A stretch of 64,000 nt of DNA, taken from the NCBI RefSeq assembly GCF_016735685.1, contig NZ_JAERRA010000002.1:496001-560000 (forward strand). The letters are read 5' to 3'. This document shows, piece after piece, positions 54,813 to 63,959 of the stretch. Below the pieces are notes generated by a model. It made no database searches and was not told where the DNA came from. It saw only the letters and a list, made by a program, of their open reading frames with translations. The translations under genes and the position numbers were made by a program. Origin of the DNA: Piscinibacter lacus. Lineage in GTDB: Bacteria; Pseudomonadota; Gammaproteobacteria; Burkholderiales; Burkholderiaceae_C. Position 1 is the first letter of the stretch. Each line of letters begins with the position of its first letter.

Positions 54813-55928
54813 ATGCCGCTGCAAGCCTTCACCTCCTCCGAGTCGCTGACCCTGGGCGTCGAGCTGGAACTTCAGATCGTCGCCACCCACGACTTCGACC
54901 TGGTCGCCCAGGCCGACGACCTGCTGCGCGAGACCGCCCGCCACACCGGCGCCTGGGACATCAAGCCCGAGATCACCCGCTCGATGATCGAGATCGGCAG
55001 CTCGATCCAGACCCGCCACGAAAGCCTGCGCGACGAGCTGCGCGACCTGCGCAGCCAGATCAGCGCCGCCGCGCGCAAGCTCAATGTGGCCATCGCCGGT
55101 GGCGGCACCCATCCCTTCCAGCACTGGAGCCAGCAGCAGATCACCGCCAGCGAGCGCTACCGCTACCTGTCGGATCTCTATGGCTACCTGGCCCAGCAGT
55201 TCACCGTCTTCGGCCAGCATGTGCATGTGGGCTGCCGCGACGGCGACCAGGCCCTGTGGCTGCTCCATGCCCTGAGCCGGTATGTGCCGCACTTCATCGC
55301 GCTGTCGGCCAGCTCGCCCTTCGTGCAGGGCGTGGACACCGGCTTCGACTCGGCGCGGCTGAACTCCGTCTTTGCCTTCCCGCTCTCGGGCCGCGCGCCC
55401 TTCGTGCGGAGCTGGGACGAGTTCGGCAGCTACTTCGACAAGATGACCGCCACCGGCGTCGTCCAGTCGATGAAGGACTTCTACTGGGACCTGCGGCCCA
55501 AGCCCGAATTCGGCACCATCGAGCTGCGCGTCTGCGACACGCCCTTGACGGTCGACAAGGCCGCCGCCCTCGCCTGCTACCTGCAATGCATCTGCCGCCA
55601 GTTGCTGGAGGAGCGGCCCCTGGAGCCGGCCGAGGACGACTACCTCGTCTATACCTTCAACCGCTTCCAGGCCTGCCGCTTCGGCCTGCGCGGCGAGTTC
55701 GTCGATCCCAAGACCAAGCAGCGCATGCGCCTGCGCGACGACATCCTGCGCACCCTCGTGCGCCTGGACGAGCATGCGCTCGACCTGCAGGCCCTGGAGG
55801 CCACGCAACTGCTGCGCGACAGCCTCTTCGAAGGCAACGATGCCGACCGCCTGCGCGCCCTGCATGCCAGCGGCTCGCCGCTGCCGGCCGTGGTGGAAGC
55901 CGCGGCGCAGCGCTGGATGCAGGCCTGA
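54813..55928 (+). CDS. ybdK: carboxylate-amine ligase of the YbdK/GCS2 family
   Basis: This 371-residue member of the glutamate-cysteine ligase 2 family has weak gamma-glutamyl-cysteine ligase activity in E. coli; its real substrate is uncertain. Segments are [54 protein letters not shown] and [12 protein letters not shown]. It is probably co-transcribed with the antiporter gene. Confidence 0.93.
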   Translation: MPLQAFTSSESLTLGVELELQIVATHDFDLVAQADDLLRETARHTGAWDIKPEITRSMIEIGSSIQTRHESLRDELRDLRSQISAAARKLNVAIAGGGTHPFQHWSQQQITASERYRYLSDLYGYLAQQFTVFGQHVHVGCRDGDQALWLLHALSRYVPHFIALSASSPFVQGVDTGFDSARLNSVFAFPLSGRAPFVRSWDEFGSYFDKMTATGVVQSMKDFYWDLRPKPEFGTIELRVCDTPLTVDKAAALACYLQCICRQLLEERPLEPAEDDYLVYTFNRFQACRFGLRGEFVDPKTKQRMRLRDDILRTLVRLDEHALDLQALEATQLLRDSLFEGNDADRLRALHASGSPLPAVVEAAAQRWMQA

Positions 55929-55947
55929 GGCCGGGCCCGCGGCGAAC

Positions 55948-56778
55948 TCAGCCAGCCTCGGGCGCGAGCTTCAGGCCGACCCGGCCCAGCACGCCGAAAT
56001 CCACCTCGACCCGGTCGCCCGGCGCGATGGCCAGCGGCTTCATGCAGGTGCCGGTGGTCACCAGGCTGCGCCGGCCCAGGCCCAGGCCCAGGGCCGAAAG
56101 CTCGTTGACCAGCCAGGTCAGCGCCAGGCGCGGGTCGTCCAGCACATTGGCGCCCTGGCCTTCGCGGTCGATCACGCAGGTTTCCTCGCCATCGACCTTG
56201 CGGAAGACCTGGCCGCGCACGCGGTGGGCCGCCAGGTCCAGGCTGCGCCAGTCGGCGCCCGCACCCGGCTCCGGGGCATCGCCCAGGGCATAGCGGCCGG
56301 CGCAGGCGTTGTCGGCCAGGAGCTGGGCCTCGCCGACCACGGTGAAGTCGGCAAAGCGCGAATCGGGCAGCTCGATCGAGGGATGCAGGCTGGCGACGGC
56401 GGCCATCACCTCGTCGACCGTGTAGTCGCTGGCGCGGGGCGGCAGGTCCCGGCCCATGTGGAAGGTGAACTCGGGCTCGGCCACGCGCATGCGGTTGCCG
56501 GCCAGAGGGAAGGTGTCGCCATCGCGGCCGATCTGGCCGCCGAGCAAGCGGCCGGCCAGCGGGCCGCTGACGTTGATGTGCCGCTGGCCCTCGATGCTGG
56601 TGGCGGCGAGCTTCCAGCCCAGCGGCACGCGGCCGGCGACCTCGGGCAGCAGGGCCTGGGCTTCGTAGCCCTCGGCCCGGCTGCTCGGGCGCTGGCCGGG
56701 GGGCAGGTGGTCCAGCACGGTGCCGGCTTGCCAGTGGGCCCAGATGCTGCGGGCGGCGGCGCGGGGGTCGAAGCTCAT
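55948..56778 (-). CDS. 2-keto-4-pentenoate hydratase / fumarylacetoacetate hydrolase-fold protein
   Basis: This 276-residue protein of the MhpD-like hydratase/decarboxylase group shows [38 protein letters not shown] (metal-binding ExE), [12 protein letters not shown] and [18 protein letters not shown]. It could hydrate or decarboxylate 2-oxo acids. No aromatic meta-cleavage genes are nearby. It overlaps the ttcA stop by ATGA, so it is translated with that tRNA-modifying gene. Confidence 0.87.
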   Translation of the reverse strand: MSFDPRAAARSIWAHWQAGTVLDHLPPGQRPSSRAEGYEAQALLPEVAGRVPLGWKLAATSIEGQRHINVSGPLAGRLLGGQIGRDGDTFPLAGNRMRVAEPEFTFHMGRDLPPRASDYTVDEVMAAVASLHPSIELPDSRFADFTVVGEAQLLADNACAGRYALGDAPEPGAGADWRSLDLAAHRVRGQVFRKVDGEETCVIDREGQGANVLDDPRLALTWLVNELSALGLGLGRRSLVTTGTCMKPLAIAPGDRVEVDFGVLGRVGLKLAPEAG

Positions 56779-57821
56779 GCGCTGAGCCCGTCGACGGCGT
56801 CGGCTGCGGTCGCGGCGGCGGTCCAGGCCGGGGCGGCGCCCTCGGGCTTCGGCGCATGGCCGAGCCCATGCAGCCGCACCGGGGCCGGCTCGCCCGCCGC
56901 GGCGGGGCTGGCGCAGCCTTCCTCGTCCTCGTCGAAGGCCTTGTCGCCGGCGGCATCGGGCAGGCCGGTGGCCTGGAGCGTGGTGAAGGGGTAGAGCGCG
57001 CGGTCCTGCAAGTGCGAGGGCACGATGTTGCCCAGCGCGCGGGCCATGTTCTCCAGCCGGCCGGGATGCTCGCGCTCCCACGCCTTCAGCATGTAGCCCA
57101 CCTGCTTGCGTTGCAGGTTCTCCTGGCTGCCGCAGAGGGTGCAGGGAATGATGGGGAAGTCGCGGTGCTGCGCCCAGGCGATCAGGTCGTGCTCGGGCAC
57201 ATAGGCCAGCGGGCGGATCACCACATGCCGGCCATCGTCGCTGACCAGCTTGGGCGGCATGCCCTTGAGCTTGGCGCCGAAGAACATGTTGAGGAAGAAG
57301 GTCGCCAGCATGTCGTCGCGGTGGTGGCCCAGCGCGATCTTGGTGGCGCCCAACTCGTCGGCCACGCGGTAGAGGATGCCGCGCCGCAGCCGCGAGCACA
57401 GGCTGCACAGGGTCTTGCCCTCGGGCACCAGGCGCTTGACGATGCTGTAGGTGTCCTGCTCCTCGATGTGGAAGTCCACGCCGCGTGACTGGAGGTAGGC
57501 CGGCAGCACATCCTCCGGGAAGCCGGGCTGCTTCTGGTCCAGGTTGACGGCGACCAGGCTGAAGTCCACCGGCGCGCGCTTCTGCAAGTTGATCAGGATG
57601 TCGAGCAGGGCATAGCTGTCCTTGCCGCCCGAGACGCAGACCATGACCTTGTCGCCGGCCTCGATCATGTTGAAGTCGCCGATGGCCTGGCCGACCAGGC
57701 GGTGCAGGCGCTTGCTGAGCTTGTTGGCCTCGAAATTCAGCTTGCGGCCCTCCGCGGTGCGCAGCACGGCCTCGGCGGCAGCGGCCGTGTCCTCGGGCGA
57801 CAGGGAAAGTTCGGCGCTCAT
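56775..57821 (-). CDS. ttcA: tRNA 2-thiocytidine synthetase TtcA
   Basis: It thiolates C32 of some tRNAs using a 4Fe-4S cluster and ATP. The PP-loop SGGKDS is at 64-69, and cluster cysteines are in [10 protein letters not shown] and [29 protein letters not shown] is also typical. The 348 residues include a C-terminal Ala-rich extension of about 50. ATG 57821 follows a GGA-type RBS. folB lies upstream on the same strand. Confidence 0.96.
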   Translation of the reverse strand: MSAELSLSPEDTAAAAEAVLRTAEGRKLNFEANKLSKRLHRLVGQAIGDFNMIEAGDKVMVCVSGGKDSYALLDILINLQKRAPVDFSLVAVNLDQKQPGFPEDVLPAYLQSRGVDFHIEEQDTYSIVKRLVPEGKTLCSLCSRLRRGILYRVADELGATKIALGHHRDDMLATFFLNMFFGAKLKGMPPKLVSDDGRHVVIRPLAYVPEHDLIAWAQHRDFPIIPCTLCGSQENLQRKQVGYMLKAWEREHPGRLENMARALGNIVPSHLQDRALYPFTTLQATGLPDAAGDKAFDEDEEGCASPAAAGEPAPVRLHGLGHAPKPEGAAPAWTAAATAADAVDGLSA

Positions 57822-57870
57822 CGGCGGTCCTGGGTCGAACGGGAAGACGGGGGATGCGCGAGGCCAGGCC

Positions 57871-58317
57871 TCAGGCCGCGTCCTTGAACAGCATGACCTC
57901 CACGCCGACGGCACGGCTGTCGGCATAGACATCGGGCTTGGCGGTGGACAGGGCCACCGCCCGCACCTGCGGATGGGCCAGCAGGCGGCGGGCGATGTCG
58001 TCGCAGAGCGTCTCCTGCAAGCCGATGCGGCCCGCGGCGATGCGCTCGGCGATCACCGCGCGGATGAAATCGTAGTCGACCACCTCGTCGATGCGGTCGG
58101 CCTGCGGCGTGCTGGCGGCCAGCGGCACGAAGAGATCGACATGGAAGACCAGGCGCTGCGGCGCATGCTGCTCGAAGTCGTGGATGCCGATCTCGACCGC
58201 GCGCACATGCTCGCAGAGGAAGAGCCGGCGGCAGCCGGCCAGGCGCGGATCGCGCGCCCAGCTGGCCACGGCCGCATTGCCGGAGTGGATGGGCGGGGGG
58301 CTGCCTGCGGCGCTCAT
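57871..58317 (-). CDS. folB: dihydroneopterin aldolase
   Basis: This folate-pathway enzyme cleaves dihydroneopterin to hydroxymethyl-dihydropterin and glycolaldehyde. The 148 residues begin with an extension of about 35; the core is [37 protein letters not shown] and [17 protein letters not shown]. The ATG overlaps the stop of the upstream SDR gene (ATGA). Confidence 0.9.
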   Translation of the reverse strand: MSAAGSPPPIHSGNAAVASWARDPRLAGCRRLFLCEHVRAVEIGIHDFEQHAPQRLVFHVDLFVPLAASTPQADRIDEVVDYDFIRAVIAERIAAGRIGLQETLCDDIARRLLAHPQVRAVALSTAKPDVYADSRAVGVEVMLFKDAA

Positions 58318-59210
58318 GCGTCCACCTCGTCGCCCATGGGCGTGGCGGGGGGGTGGGGGTTGGCCTCGCCGCGCACGAGGAAGATCACATCGCGCGGCTG
58401 GGCGCTCAGGTGCTGGCCGCCGTCGACCAGCAGGGTGGTGCCGGTCACGGCGCGGGCGCGCGCCAGGTAGACCACGGCCTCGGCGATGTCCTCGGCGCCC
58501 GAGGATCGGCCCAGCGGTGTCATGCGGTGAGCCTGCTCGAACTCGCCCAGGGTCATGGGGCCCGAGGGCAGGGTGACGCCCGGCGCCACGCCAACCACGC
58601 GCACCTCCGGCGCCAGGGCCTGGGCCAGCACCGTGGTGGCGGCCTCCAGTGCGGCCTTGCTGAGGGTGTAGCTGAGGTGGTCGGGGTTGGGGTTCCAGAG
58701 CTTCTGGTCGAGCAGGTGGACCATGCAGCCGCGCGGCGGCGGCGCGGCCGGCTCGGTCGTGCGCAGCAGTTCGGCGCGCTGGCGCAGGTGGGTGTGCAGG
58801 CCGCGCGCCAGCACGATGGCCGCGCCGGTGTTGACGCGGGCATGGCCTTCCAGCTCGGCATAGCCGAAGCTGGCCACCGTGTCGTGGCGGAAGCGCGAGG
58901 CGTTGTGCACGACCACGTCGATGCGCCCCAGGCGGTCGATCACCCGCGGCAGCAGGGCCACGGTGGCGGCTTCATCGTGCAGCTCGGCAATGAAGGCCTC
59001 GGCGCGCACGCCGAGGGCGCGCAGCTCGGCCAGCGCCTCGTCGGCGCCGGCCGGGTCGGGGCCGCGGTGGTGCAGGGCGATGTCGTGCCCGGCGCGGGCC
59101 AGGGCCAGGGCGATGCTGCGGCCCAGGCGGCGGGCGCCGCCGGTGATCAAGGCAACCGGGCGCTCGGCGGCGAGCTGCTGGGTGTGGAGGGTGGCGGCGA
59201 AGGGATGCAT
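58314..59210 (-). CDS. pteridine-reductase-like short-chain dehydrogenase (FolM/PTR1 type)
   Basis: This 298-residue SDR has the Arg-containing nucleotide motif TGGARRLG, preferred by NADPH-dependent pteridine reductases. The catalytic region LLDQKLWNPNPDHLSYTLSKAALE places Asp where most SDRs have Ser, then YxxxK, as in PTR1. A late RPRDVIFLV-like tail follows. The overlap with folB supports a pterin substrate such as dihydromonapterin or dihydrofolate. ATG 59210 gives MHPFAATLH. Confidence 0.85.
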   Translation of the reverse strand: MHPFAATLHTQQLAAERPVALITGGARRLGRSIALALARAGHDIALHHRGPDPAGADEALAELRALGVRAEAFIAELHDEAATVALLPRVIDRLGRIDVVVHNASRFRHDTVASFGYAELEGHARVNTGAAIVLARGLHTHLRQRAELLRTTEPAAPPPRGCMVHLLDQKLWNPNPDHLSYTLSKAALEAATTVLAQALAPEVRVVGVAPGVTLPSGPMTLGEFEQAHRMTPLGRSSGAEDIAEAVVYLARARAVTGTTLLVDGGQHLSAQPRDVIFLVRGEANPHPPATPMGDEVDA

Positions 59211-59263
59211 GGTCGACGGCAAGGCAGCACAGGCGGGGCCGGCGGCCCGCCGACAATGCCGCC

Positions 59264-60526
59264 ATGCAGACCCCGCCCCGAACGCCCGGCAGTGTACGGA
59301 GCCCCTCCGAGCAGGCGGCCGCCGCGCCGGCAAAGCCCCGCCCCCAGGCCGGCGCCGACGCGCCACCGCCGCCCAGCCCGGCCAGCCTCGCCCTGGGCCG
59401 GCAGATTGCCCAAGCCGTGCAGGCCGCCGGCGGCTGGATGGGCTTCGAGGACTACATGGCCCGGGCGCTCTACACCCCCGGCCTGGGCTACTACAGCCGC
59501 GGCGACCGCCAGTTCGGCACGCTCGCTGCCGACGGCAGCGACTTCGTCACCGCGCCCGAGCTGAGCCCGCACTTCGGCCGCGCCCTGGCCGCCCAGGTGG
59601 CCGAGGCCCTGGCCGCCACCGGGGTCGACGAGGTCTGGGAGTTCGGCGCCGGTTCCGGCGCCCTGGCCGCCGACCTGCTGAACGGCCTGCACGCCCTGGG
59701 CACGGCGCCGCGCCGCTACACCATCGTCGACGTGTCCGGCACGCTGCGGGCGCGCCAGCAAACCACCCTGGCCGAGCGCGCGCCGGCCCTTGCCGGGCGC
59801 GTGACCTGGGCCGATGCCCTGCCCGCGGCCATGCAGGGCGTGGTGGTGGCCAATGAGCTGATCGACGCCCTGCCCGTCGCCCTGCTGCACTGGGACGGCG
59901 CGCAGTGGCTGGAACGCGGCGTGGCGCTGGCCCCGGCGGCCAGCCCGGAGGCTGCCCCCGCCTTCGCCTGGGCCGACCGCCCGACGGCGCTGCGCCCGCC
60001 CTTGCCGGAAGACCACCCCGGCTTCCCGCCCGGCGCCACCGTCGAGCTGGCCCGCCAAGCCACCGCCTGGGTCGCCAGCCTGGGCGAGCGCATGCAGCGC
60101 GGCGCGGCCTTCCTGATCGACTACGGCTTCCCCGAAGCCGAGTTCTTCCACCCGCAGCGCCATGCCGGCACGCTGATGTGCCACCGCGCCCACCGCGCCG
60201 ACCCGGACCCGCTCGACGCCCCGGGTGACAAGGACATCACCGCCCATGTGGACTTCACCGCCCTCGCCCTGGCCGCGCAGGATGCCGGCTTCGAGGTGCT
60301 GGGCTACACCAGCCAGGCGCGCTTCCTGATCAACTGCGGCTTGCTGGATCTGCTGCCGCAGGGCGCCGACCTGCCCGCCCTGGCCGCCCGCGCTGCCGCC
60401 GCCCGGCTGATCAACGAGCATGAGATGGGCGAGCTGTTCAAGGTCATCGGCCTGGTCAAGGCGCCGCCGGGGCCGGCCTTCGACGCGCGCGGCTTCCGCA
60501 CCGGCGACCGCAGCCACCGACTCTGA
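59264..60526 (+). CDS. MidA/NDUFAF7-type class I SAM methyltransferase
   Basis: This 420-residue protein has a Pro/Ala-rich N-terminal 45 residues and then the family block GGWMGFEDYMARALYTPGLGYYSRG. The SAM site is EFGAGSGALAADLL, followed by VVVANELIDALPV and FLIDYGFPEAEFFHPQR. In mitochondria NDUFAF7 methylates an arginine of a complex I subunit; the bacterial substrate is not established. It is divergent from the SDR gene, and DUF2905 follows. Confidence 0.92.
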   Translation: MQTPPRTPGSVRSPSEQAAAAPAKPRPQAGADAPPPPSPASLALGRQIAQAVQAAGGWMGFEDYMARALYTPGLGYYSRGDRQFGTLAADGSDFVTAPELSPHFGRALAAQVAEALAATGVDEVWEFGAGSGALAADLLNGLHALGTAPRRYTIVDVSGTLRARQQTTLAERAPALAGRVTWADALPAAMQGVVVANELIDALPVALLHWDGAQWLERGVALAPAASPEAAPAFAWADRPTALRPPLPEDHPGFPPGATVELARQATAWVASLGERMQRGAAFLIDYGFPEAEFFHPQRHAGTLMCHRAHRADPDPLDAPGDKDITAHVDFTALALAAQDAGFEVLGYTSQARFLINCGLLDLLPQGADLPALAARAAAARLINEHEMGELFKVIGLVKAPPGPAFDARGFRTGDRSHRL

Positions 60527-60548
60527 GACCCACCCTGAAAGCTCGCCC

Positions 60549-60743
60549 ATGCTGCGCTGGCTGATCGTCACCGTGCTCGCCCTGCTGCTCTTCCAGGGCC
60601 TGCAGCCCTGGCTGCGCAAGCTGGGCCTGGGCCGCCTGCCCGGCGACCTGGCATGGCGCTGGAAGGGCAAGGTCTGGAACCTGCCGCTGGCCAGTTGCGC
60701 CCTGCTGAGCCTGATCGCCATGGGCCTGGCCAAGCTGCTCTGA
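60549..60743 (+). CDS. DUF2905 small membrane protein
   Basis: This 64-residue protein has two hydrophobic helices (3-18 and 44-63) flanking LRKLGLGRLPGDLAWRWKGK, the DUF2905 signature. Function is unknown. It is 22 bp downstream of midA and likely in its operon. Confidence 0.88.
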   Translation: MLRWLIVTVLALLLFQGLQPWLRKLGLGRLPGDLAWRWKGKVWNLPLASCALLSLIAMGLAKLL

Positions 60744-60804
60744 GCCCCGGCGCGGGCGCCCGTGCCGGGCGCTGTGGTACCCCGTCCACGCCCTGTGACG
60801 GGCC

Positions 60805-60835
60805 TTGCGCCCGGGCTTGAAGATCTGGCTAAAAT
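60805..60835 (+). promoter_or_regulatory. putative tRNA promoter
   Basis: TTGCGC (60805-60810) and TAAAAT (60830-60835) are separated by 19 bp, a little long. The GC-rich discriminator GCGCG precedes the tRNA 5' end by about 10 bp. Confidence 0.5.
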
Positions 60836-60845
60836 GCGCGACTTT

Positions 60846-60922
<77 letters not shown>

Positions 60923-60945
60923 GACACAGTGCAGCTCCATGCCCC

Positions 60946-60978
60946 AAGCCCCTGGCCGGTCCCACCGCCCAGGGGCTT
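60946..60978 (+). terminator. hairpin after the tRNA gene
   Basis: AAGCCCCTGG (60946-60955) pairs perfectly with CCAGGGGCTT (60969-60978). Only GTGCTTT follows, so the U-tract is short. Confidence 0.55.
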
Positions 60979-61017
60979 GTGCTTTGGGGCAGGGCCTGCC
61001 GCAAACCTCGCCTCCCC

Positions 61018-62073
61018 ATGGCTCCCAAGCTGCTGATTCCCCTGCATGAGCGCGCGGGCTTCGACGCGCTGATCGACGCGCGCTCGCCGTCGGAGTTCGC
61101 GCTGGACAACCTGCCGGGCGCGATCAACTGTCCGGTGCTCGACGATGCCGAGCGGGCGCGGGTCGGCACGCTCTATGTGCAGCAATCGGCTTTCGAGGCG
61201 CGCAAGGTGGGTGCGGCGCTGGTCGCGCGGCGCATCGCCGGATGGGTCGAGGCGCTCTGGTCGCAGCAGGGCAAGGACTGGCGGCCACTGGTCTATTGCT
61301 GGCGCGGCGGCATGCGCAGCGGCAGCGCGGTCACGGTGATGCGCATGGTCGGCTGGGATGCCGGCCAGCTCCAGGGCGGCTACAAGGCCTGGCGCGCGCA
61401 TGCCATCCGGGTGCTGGCCGAGCAAGTGCCGCGGCTGCGCTTGCAGGTGCTCTCGGGCCCCACGGGCAGCGGCAAGACGCGGCTGCTGGGCGCACTGGCG
61501 GAACAGGGCGCGCAGGTGATCGACCTGGAAGGCCTGGCCGGTCATCGCGGCTCGGTGCTCGGCGGCCTGCCCGACCAGGCCCAGCCCAGCCAGAAGGCTT
61601 TCGAGACCCGGCTGGCCGACGCCGTCGAGCATCTGGACCCGGCCCGGCCGGTCTTCGTCGAGGCCGAGAGCCGGCGCATCGGCCGCATCGCCCTGCCCGA
61701 TGCGGTGGTGGACACGCTGCGTGCGGCGCCGGTCACCGAGCTGCGGGTCGACCGCAGCCGGCGCCGCGAGCTGCTGCTGGAGGACTACGCCTGGCTGATC
61801 GCCGATGCGCCGCAATTGCAGGCGCGGCTGGCGCAATTGCAGGGCCTGCTGCCCAATGCCCTGCTTGCGCGCTGGCAGCAGCTTGCCGCCGAAGGCCCGG
61901 CCGCCGAGCTGGCCGAGGAGCTGCTGGCCCTGCACTACGACCCGCTCTATGCGCAGTCGCAGCAGCGTCACCTGCGCGGCCTGGCCGCCGCCGCTGAATT
62001 GGCCGTGGACCCATGCAGCCCCCAGGGCCTGGCCGAGGCCGCCGCCACACTGCGCCGCCGCTGCGGCGACTGA
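61018..62073 (+). CDS. mnmH: tRNA 2-selenouridine synthase (MnmH/SelU)
   Basis: It replaces sulfur by selenium, via a geranylated intermediate, at the wobble uridine of some tRNAs. Its 351 residues comprise an N-terminal rhodanese domain with catalytic C94 (VYCWRGGMRSGS) and a P-loop domain with GPTGSGKT at 147-154. ATG 61018 gives MAPKLLIPL. It needs selenophosphate from SelD, which is not in the window. Confidence 0.95.
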   Translation: MAPKLLIPLHERAGFDALIDARSPSEFALDNLPGAINCPVLDDAERARVGTLYVQQSAFEARKVGAALVARRIAGWVEALWSQQGKDWRPLVYCWRGGMRSGSAVTVMRMVGWDAGQLQGGYKAWRAHAIRVLAEQVPRLRLQVLSGPTGSGKTRLLGALAEQGAQVIDLEGLAGHRGSVLGGLPDQAQPSQKAFETRLADAVEHLDPARPVFVEAESRRIGRIALPDAVVDTLRAAPVTELRVDRSRRRELLLEDYAWLIADAPQLQARLAQLQGLLPNALLARWQQLAAEGPAAELAEELLALHYDPLYAQSQQRHLRGLAAAAELAVDPCSPQGLAEAAATLRRRCGD

Positions 62074-62082
62074 GCGAGGGCC

Positions 62083-62922
62083 TCAGCCCGCCATGCGCCG
62101 CCGCAGCAGGTGGCTGAGGGCATCGACCAGGCCGACCATCAGCAGCATGGCGCCGATCAGGGTGGCCGTCTTGCCCATCTGGAACAGGCCCATGTGGAAG
62201 GCCAGCAACTGGCCCAGGCCACCGGCCCCGACCACGCCCAGCACGGCCGCCGCGCGGATGTTGTTCTCCCAGCGGTAGAGCGTATAGCTCATGAGCTGAG
62301 GCAGCACCTGGGGCAAGGTGGCATAGAGGAAGACGCGCAGCGTGCCCACGCCCTGGGCGCGCAGGGCATCGCCGGGGCCGGAGGGCGCGTTCTCGATCGC
62401 CTCGGCGAACAGCCGGCCCAGCACGCCGCTGGTGTGGAAGGCCAGGGCCAGGGTGCCGGCGAAGGGGCCGAGGCCGGCCGAGATCAGCAGCAGCGCGGCC
62501 CAGACCAGCTCCGGAATGGCGCGCAGCGCATTCAGCAGCCAGCGGGTGGGCCGCCGCGCCCAGGCCGCATCGCCGCCATGCAGGCGGCTGCCCGGCAGGG
62601 CCAGCACCAGGCCGGCCGCGGCGGCCAGCAGGGTGCCCAGGGCCGACATGGCCAGGGTCTCCCAGGCGCCGACCGCCACCTTCTTCAGGAAGGCCGGCGA
62701 GGTGTCGGGCGGGAAGAACTCGCCCAGGAAGCGGCCCATGCTGGCCGCCGCCTCGCGCGAGAAGAAGGCTGCCCATTGCAGGTCCAGGCTGAGGAAGCTG
62801 GCCAGCACCAGCAGCAGCAGGGCCAGGCTGAACCAGCAGGCGCGGCAGCGGGCATTGAAGAGCCGCGGCGGCAGCTTGTAGGGCGGATTGGCCGCCGCGG
62901 GCAGGGGCGGACGCAGGCTCAT
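62083..62922 (-). CDS. phnE: phosphonate-type ABC transporter permease (second copy)
   Basis: This 279-residue inner-membrane permease has about six helices and the EAA-loop signature GVVGAGGLGQLLAF near residue 230. It resembles PhnE/PtxC permeases for phosphonate or phosphite. It is the distal gene of a leftward operon, separated from the first permease gene by a 182-bp gap almost filled by an inverted-repeat element. Confidence 0.9.
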   Translation of the reverse strand: MSLRPPLPAAANPPYKLPPRLFNARCRACWFSLALLLLVLASFLSLDLQWAAFFSREAAASMGRFLGEFFPPDTSPAFLKKVAVGAWETLAMSALGTLLAAAAGLVLALPGSRLHGGDAAWARRPTRWLLNALRAIPELVWAALLLISAGLGPFAGTLALAFHTSGVLGRLFAEAIENAPSGPGDALRAQGVGTLRVFLYATLPQVLPQLMSYTLYRWENNIRAAAVLGVVGAGGLGQLLAFHMGLFQMGKTATLIGAMLLMVGLVDALSHLLRRRMAG

Positions 62923-62946
62923 GCGGGTTGCTTCACAACTTCTCGG

Positions 62947-63103
62947 AAGGTGTGAATGGACCGGCCGTGTCCGAGCAGGTCGGCCGGAGTCGTCCCATCA
63001 AGGCGCAAAGCACAGCCGTAGCCCGGGCTACGGCGAGCATTTGCAACGCCGAGGGCGCGACTCCGGGCGGCATGAGCGGGCATGGTGGGTCCGTTCACAC
63101 CTT
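62947..63103. repeat. nested inverted-repeat element between two permease genes
   Basis: The outer arms AAGGTGTGAATGGACC (62947-62962) and GGTCCGTTCACACCTT (63088-63103) match with one change. Inside, CCGGAGTCG (62984-62992) pairs with CGACTCCGG (63058-63066). The centre is a perfect 18-bp palindrome, CCGTAGCCCGGGCTACGG (63016-63033). The right arm ends 1 bp from the upstream permease stop. It looks like a small palindromic intergenic repeat or MITE, or a structured RNA. Copy number is unknown. Confidence 0.7.
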
Positions 63104-63104
63104 C

Positions 63105-63959
63105 TTAGCCAAGGCTGCGCCGCAGGCCGGCGCTGACACGATCGGCCCCGGCCACCAGCAGCACGAAGACGATCAGCATGGTCAGCACCTCGCCGCCGTT
63201 GAACATCTTCATCGAGTTGTCGAGCTGCTGGCCCAGGCCGCCCGCGCCGACGAAGCCGAGGATGACCGAGGAGCGGATCGCGCACTCCCAGCGGTAGACG
63301 GTGTAGCTGCTCAGCTCGGCCGCGTTCTGCGGCAGCAGGCCGTAGAAGAAGGCCTGCAAGCGCCCGCTGCCATTGCGCAGCAGGCTCTGGGTGGCATGGG
63401 CCTCGCCGCTTTCCAGGATCTCGCCATAGACCTTGCCCAGCATGCCGCCGTAGGTCAGCGCAATCGCCAGCACACCGGCCGTCGGCCCCAGGCCGACCAC
63501 CCGCACGAAGACCAGGGCCCAGACCAGCTCGGGCACCGAGCGCAACACGATCAGCAGCCAGCGCGTGAGCTGCCGCAGCAGCGCCGGCCCGCGGGCCATG
63601 CGGCCCGACAGCGCCGAGATCGACAGCACCCGGGTGGACAGCAGGGTGAGCGGCAGGGCCAGCGCCAGCGCCAGGGTGACGCCGACGGTGGCGATGGCCA
63701 CGGTGCGCCAGGTCTCGCGCAGCACCAGGGCCAGGAACTCGCCCTCGGTGGCCGGCGGCACGAAGCTGCGCAGGAAGGCCAGGGTGGGCTTGAGGTTGTC
63801 GGGCTCGACCAGGATCCAGGGCTTGAACTCGGTGGCCACCAGCATCGGCCACAGCAAGAGGACCAGCAGCAGCAAGCCCGTGACACGGCCCCGCCAGGCC
63901 GGGTCGCGGCGCGGCGCGGCGGGCAGGCCGGCCGCAGCGGGAAGGAGGGTCAGGCTCAT
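63105..63959 (-). CDS. phnE: phosphonate-type ABC transporter permease (first copy)
   Basis: This 284-residue permease has about six helices, the conserved VLRSVPELVWALVFVRVVGLGP and the EAA-loop GFVGAGGLGQQLDNSM. It is homologous to the next permease, so the two likely form a heterodimeric channel. The ATG overlaps the stop of the preceding gene (ATGA at 63956-63959). Confidence 0.9.
   Translation of the reverse strand: MSLTLLPAAAGLPAAPRRDPAWRGRVTGLLLLVLLLWPMLVATEFKPWILVEPDNLKPTLAFLRSFVPPATEGEFLALVLRETWRTVAIATVGVTLALALALPLTLLSTRVLSISALSGRMARGPALLRQLTRWLLIVLRSVPELVWALVFVRVVGLGPTAGVLAIALTYGGMLGKVYGEILESGEAHATQSLLRNGSGRLQAFFYGLLPQNAAELSSYTVYRWECAIRSSVILGFVGAGGLGQQLDNSMKMFNGGEVLTMLIVFVLLVAGADRVSAGLRRSLG

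Noticed and set aside
51216-55865. 1,549-codon minus-strand frame spanning htpG, the antiporter and ybdK
   Set aside because: It overlaps htpG out of frame and runs antisense to two real genes; it is a GC-content artefact.
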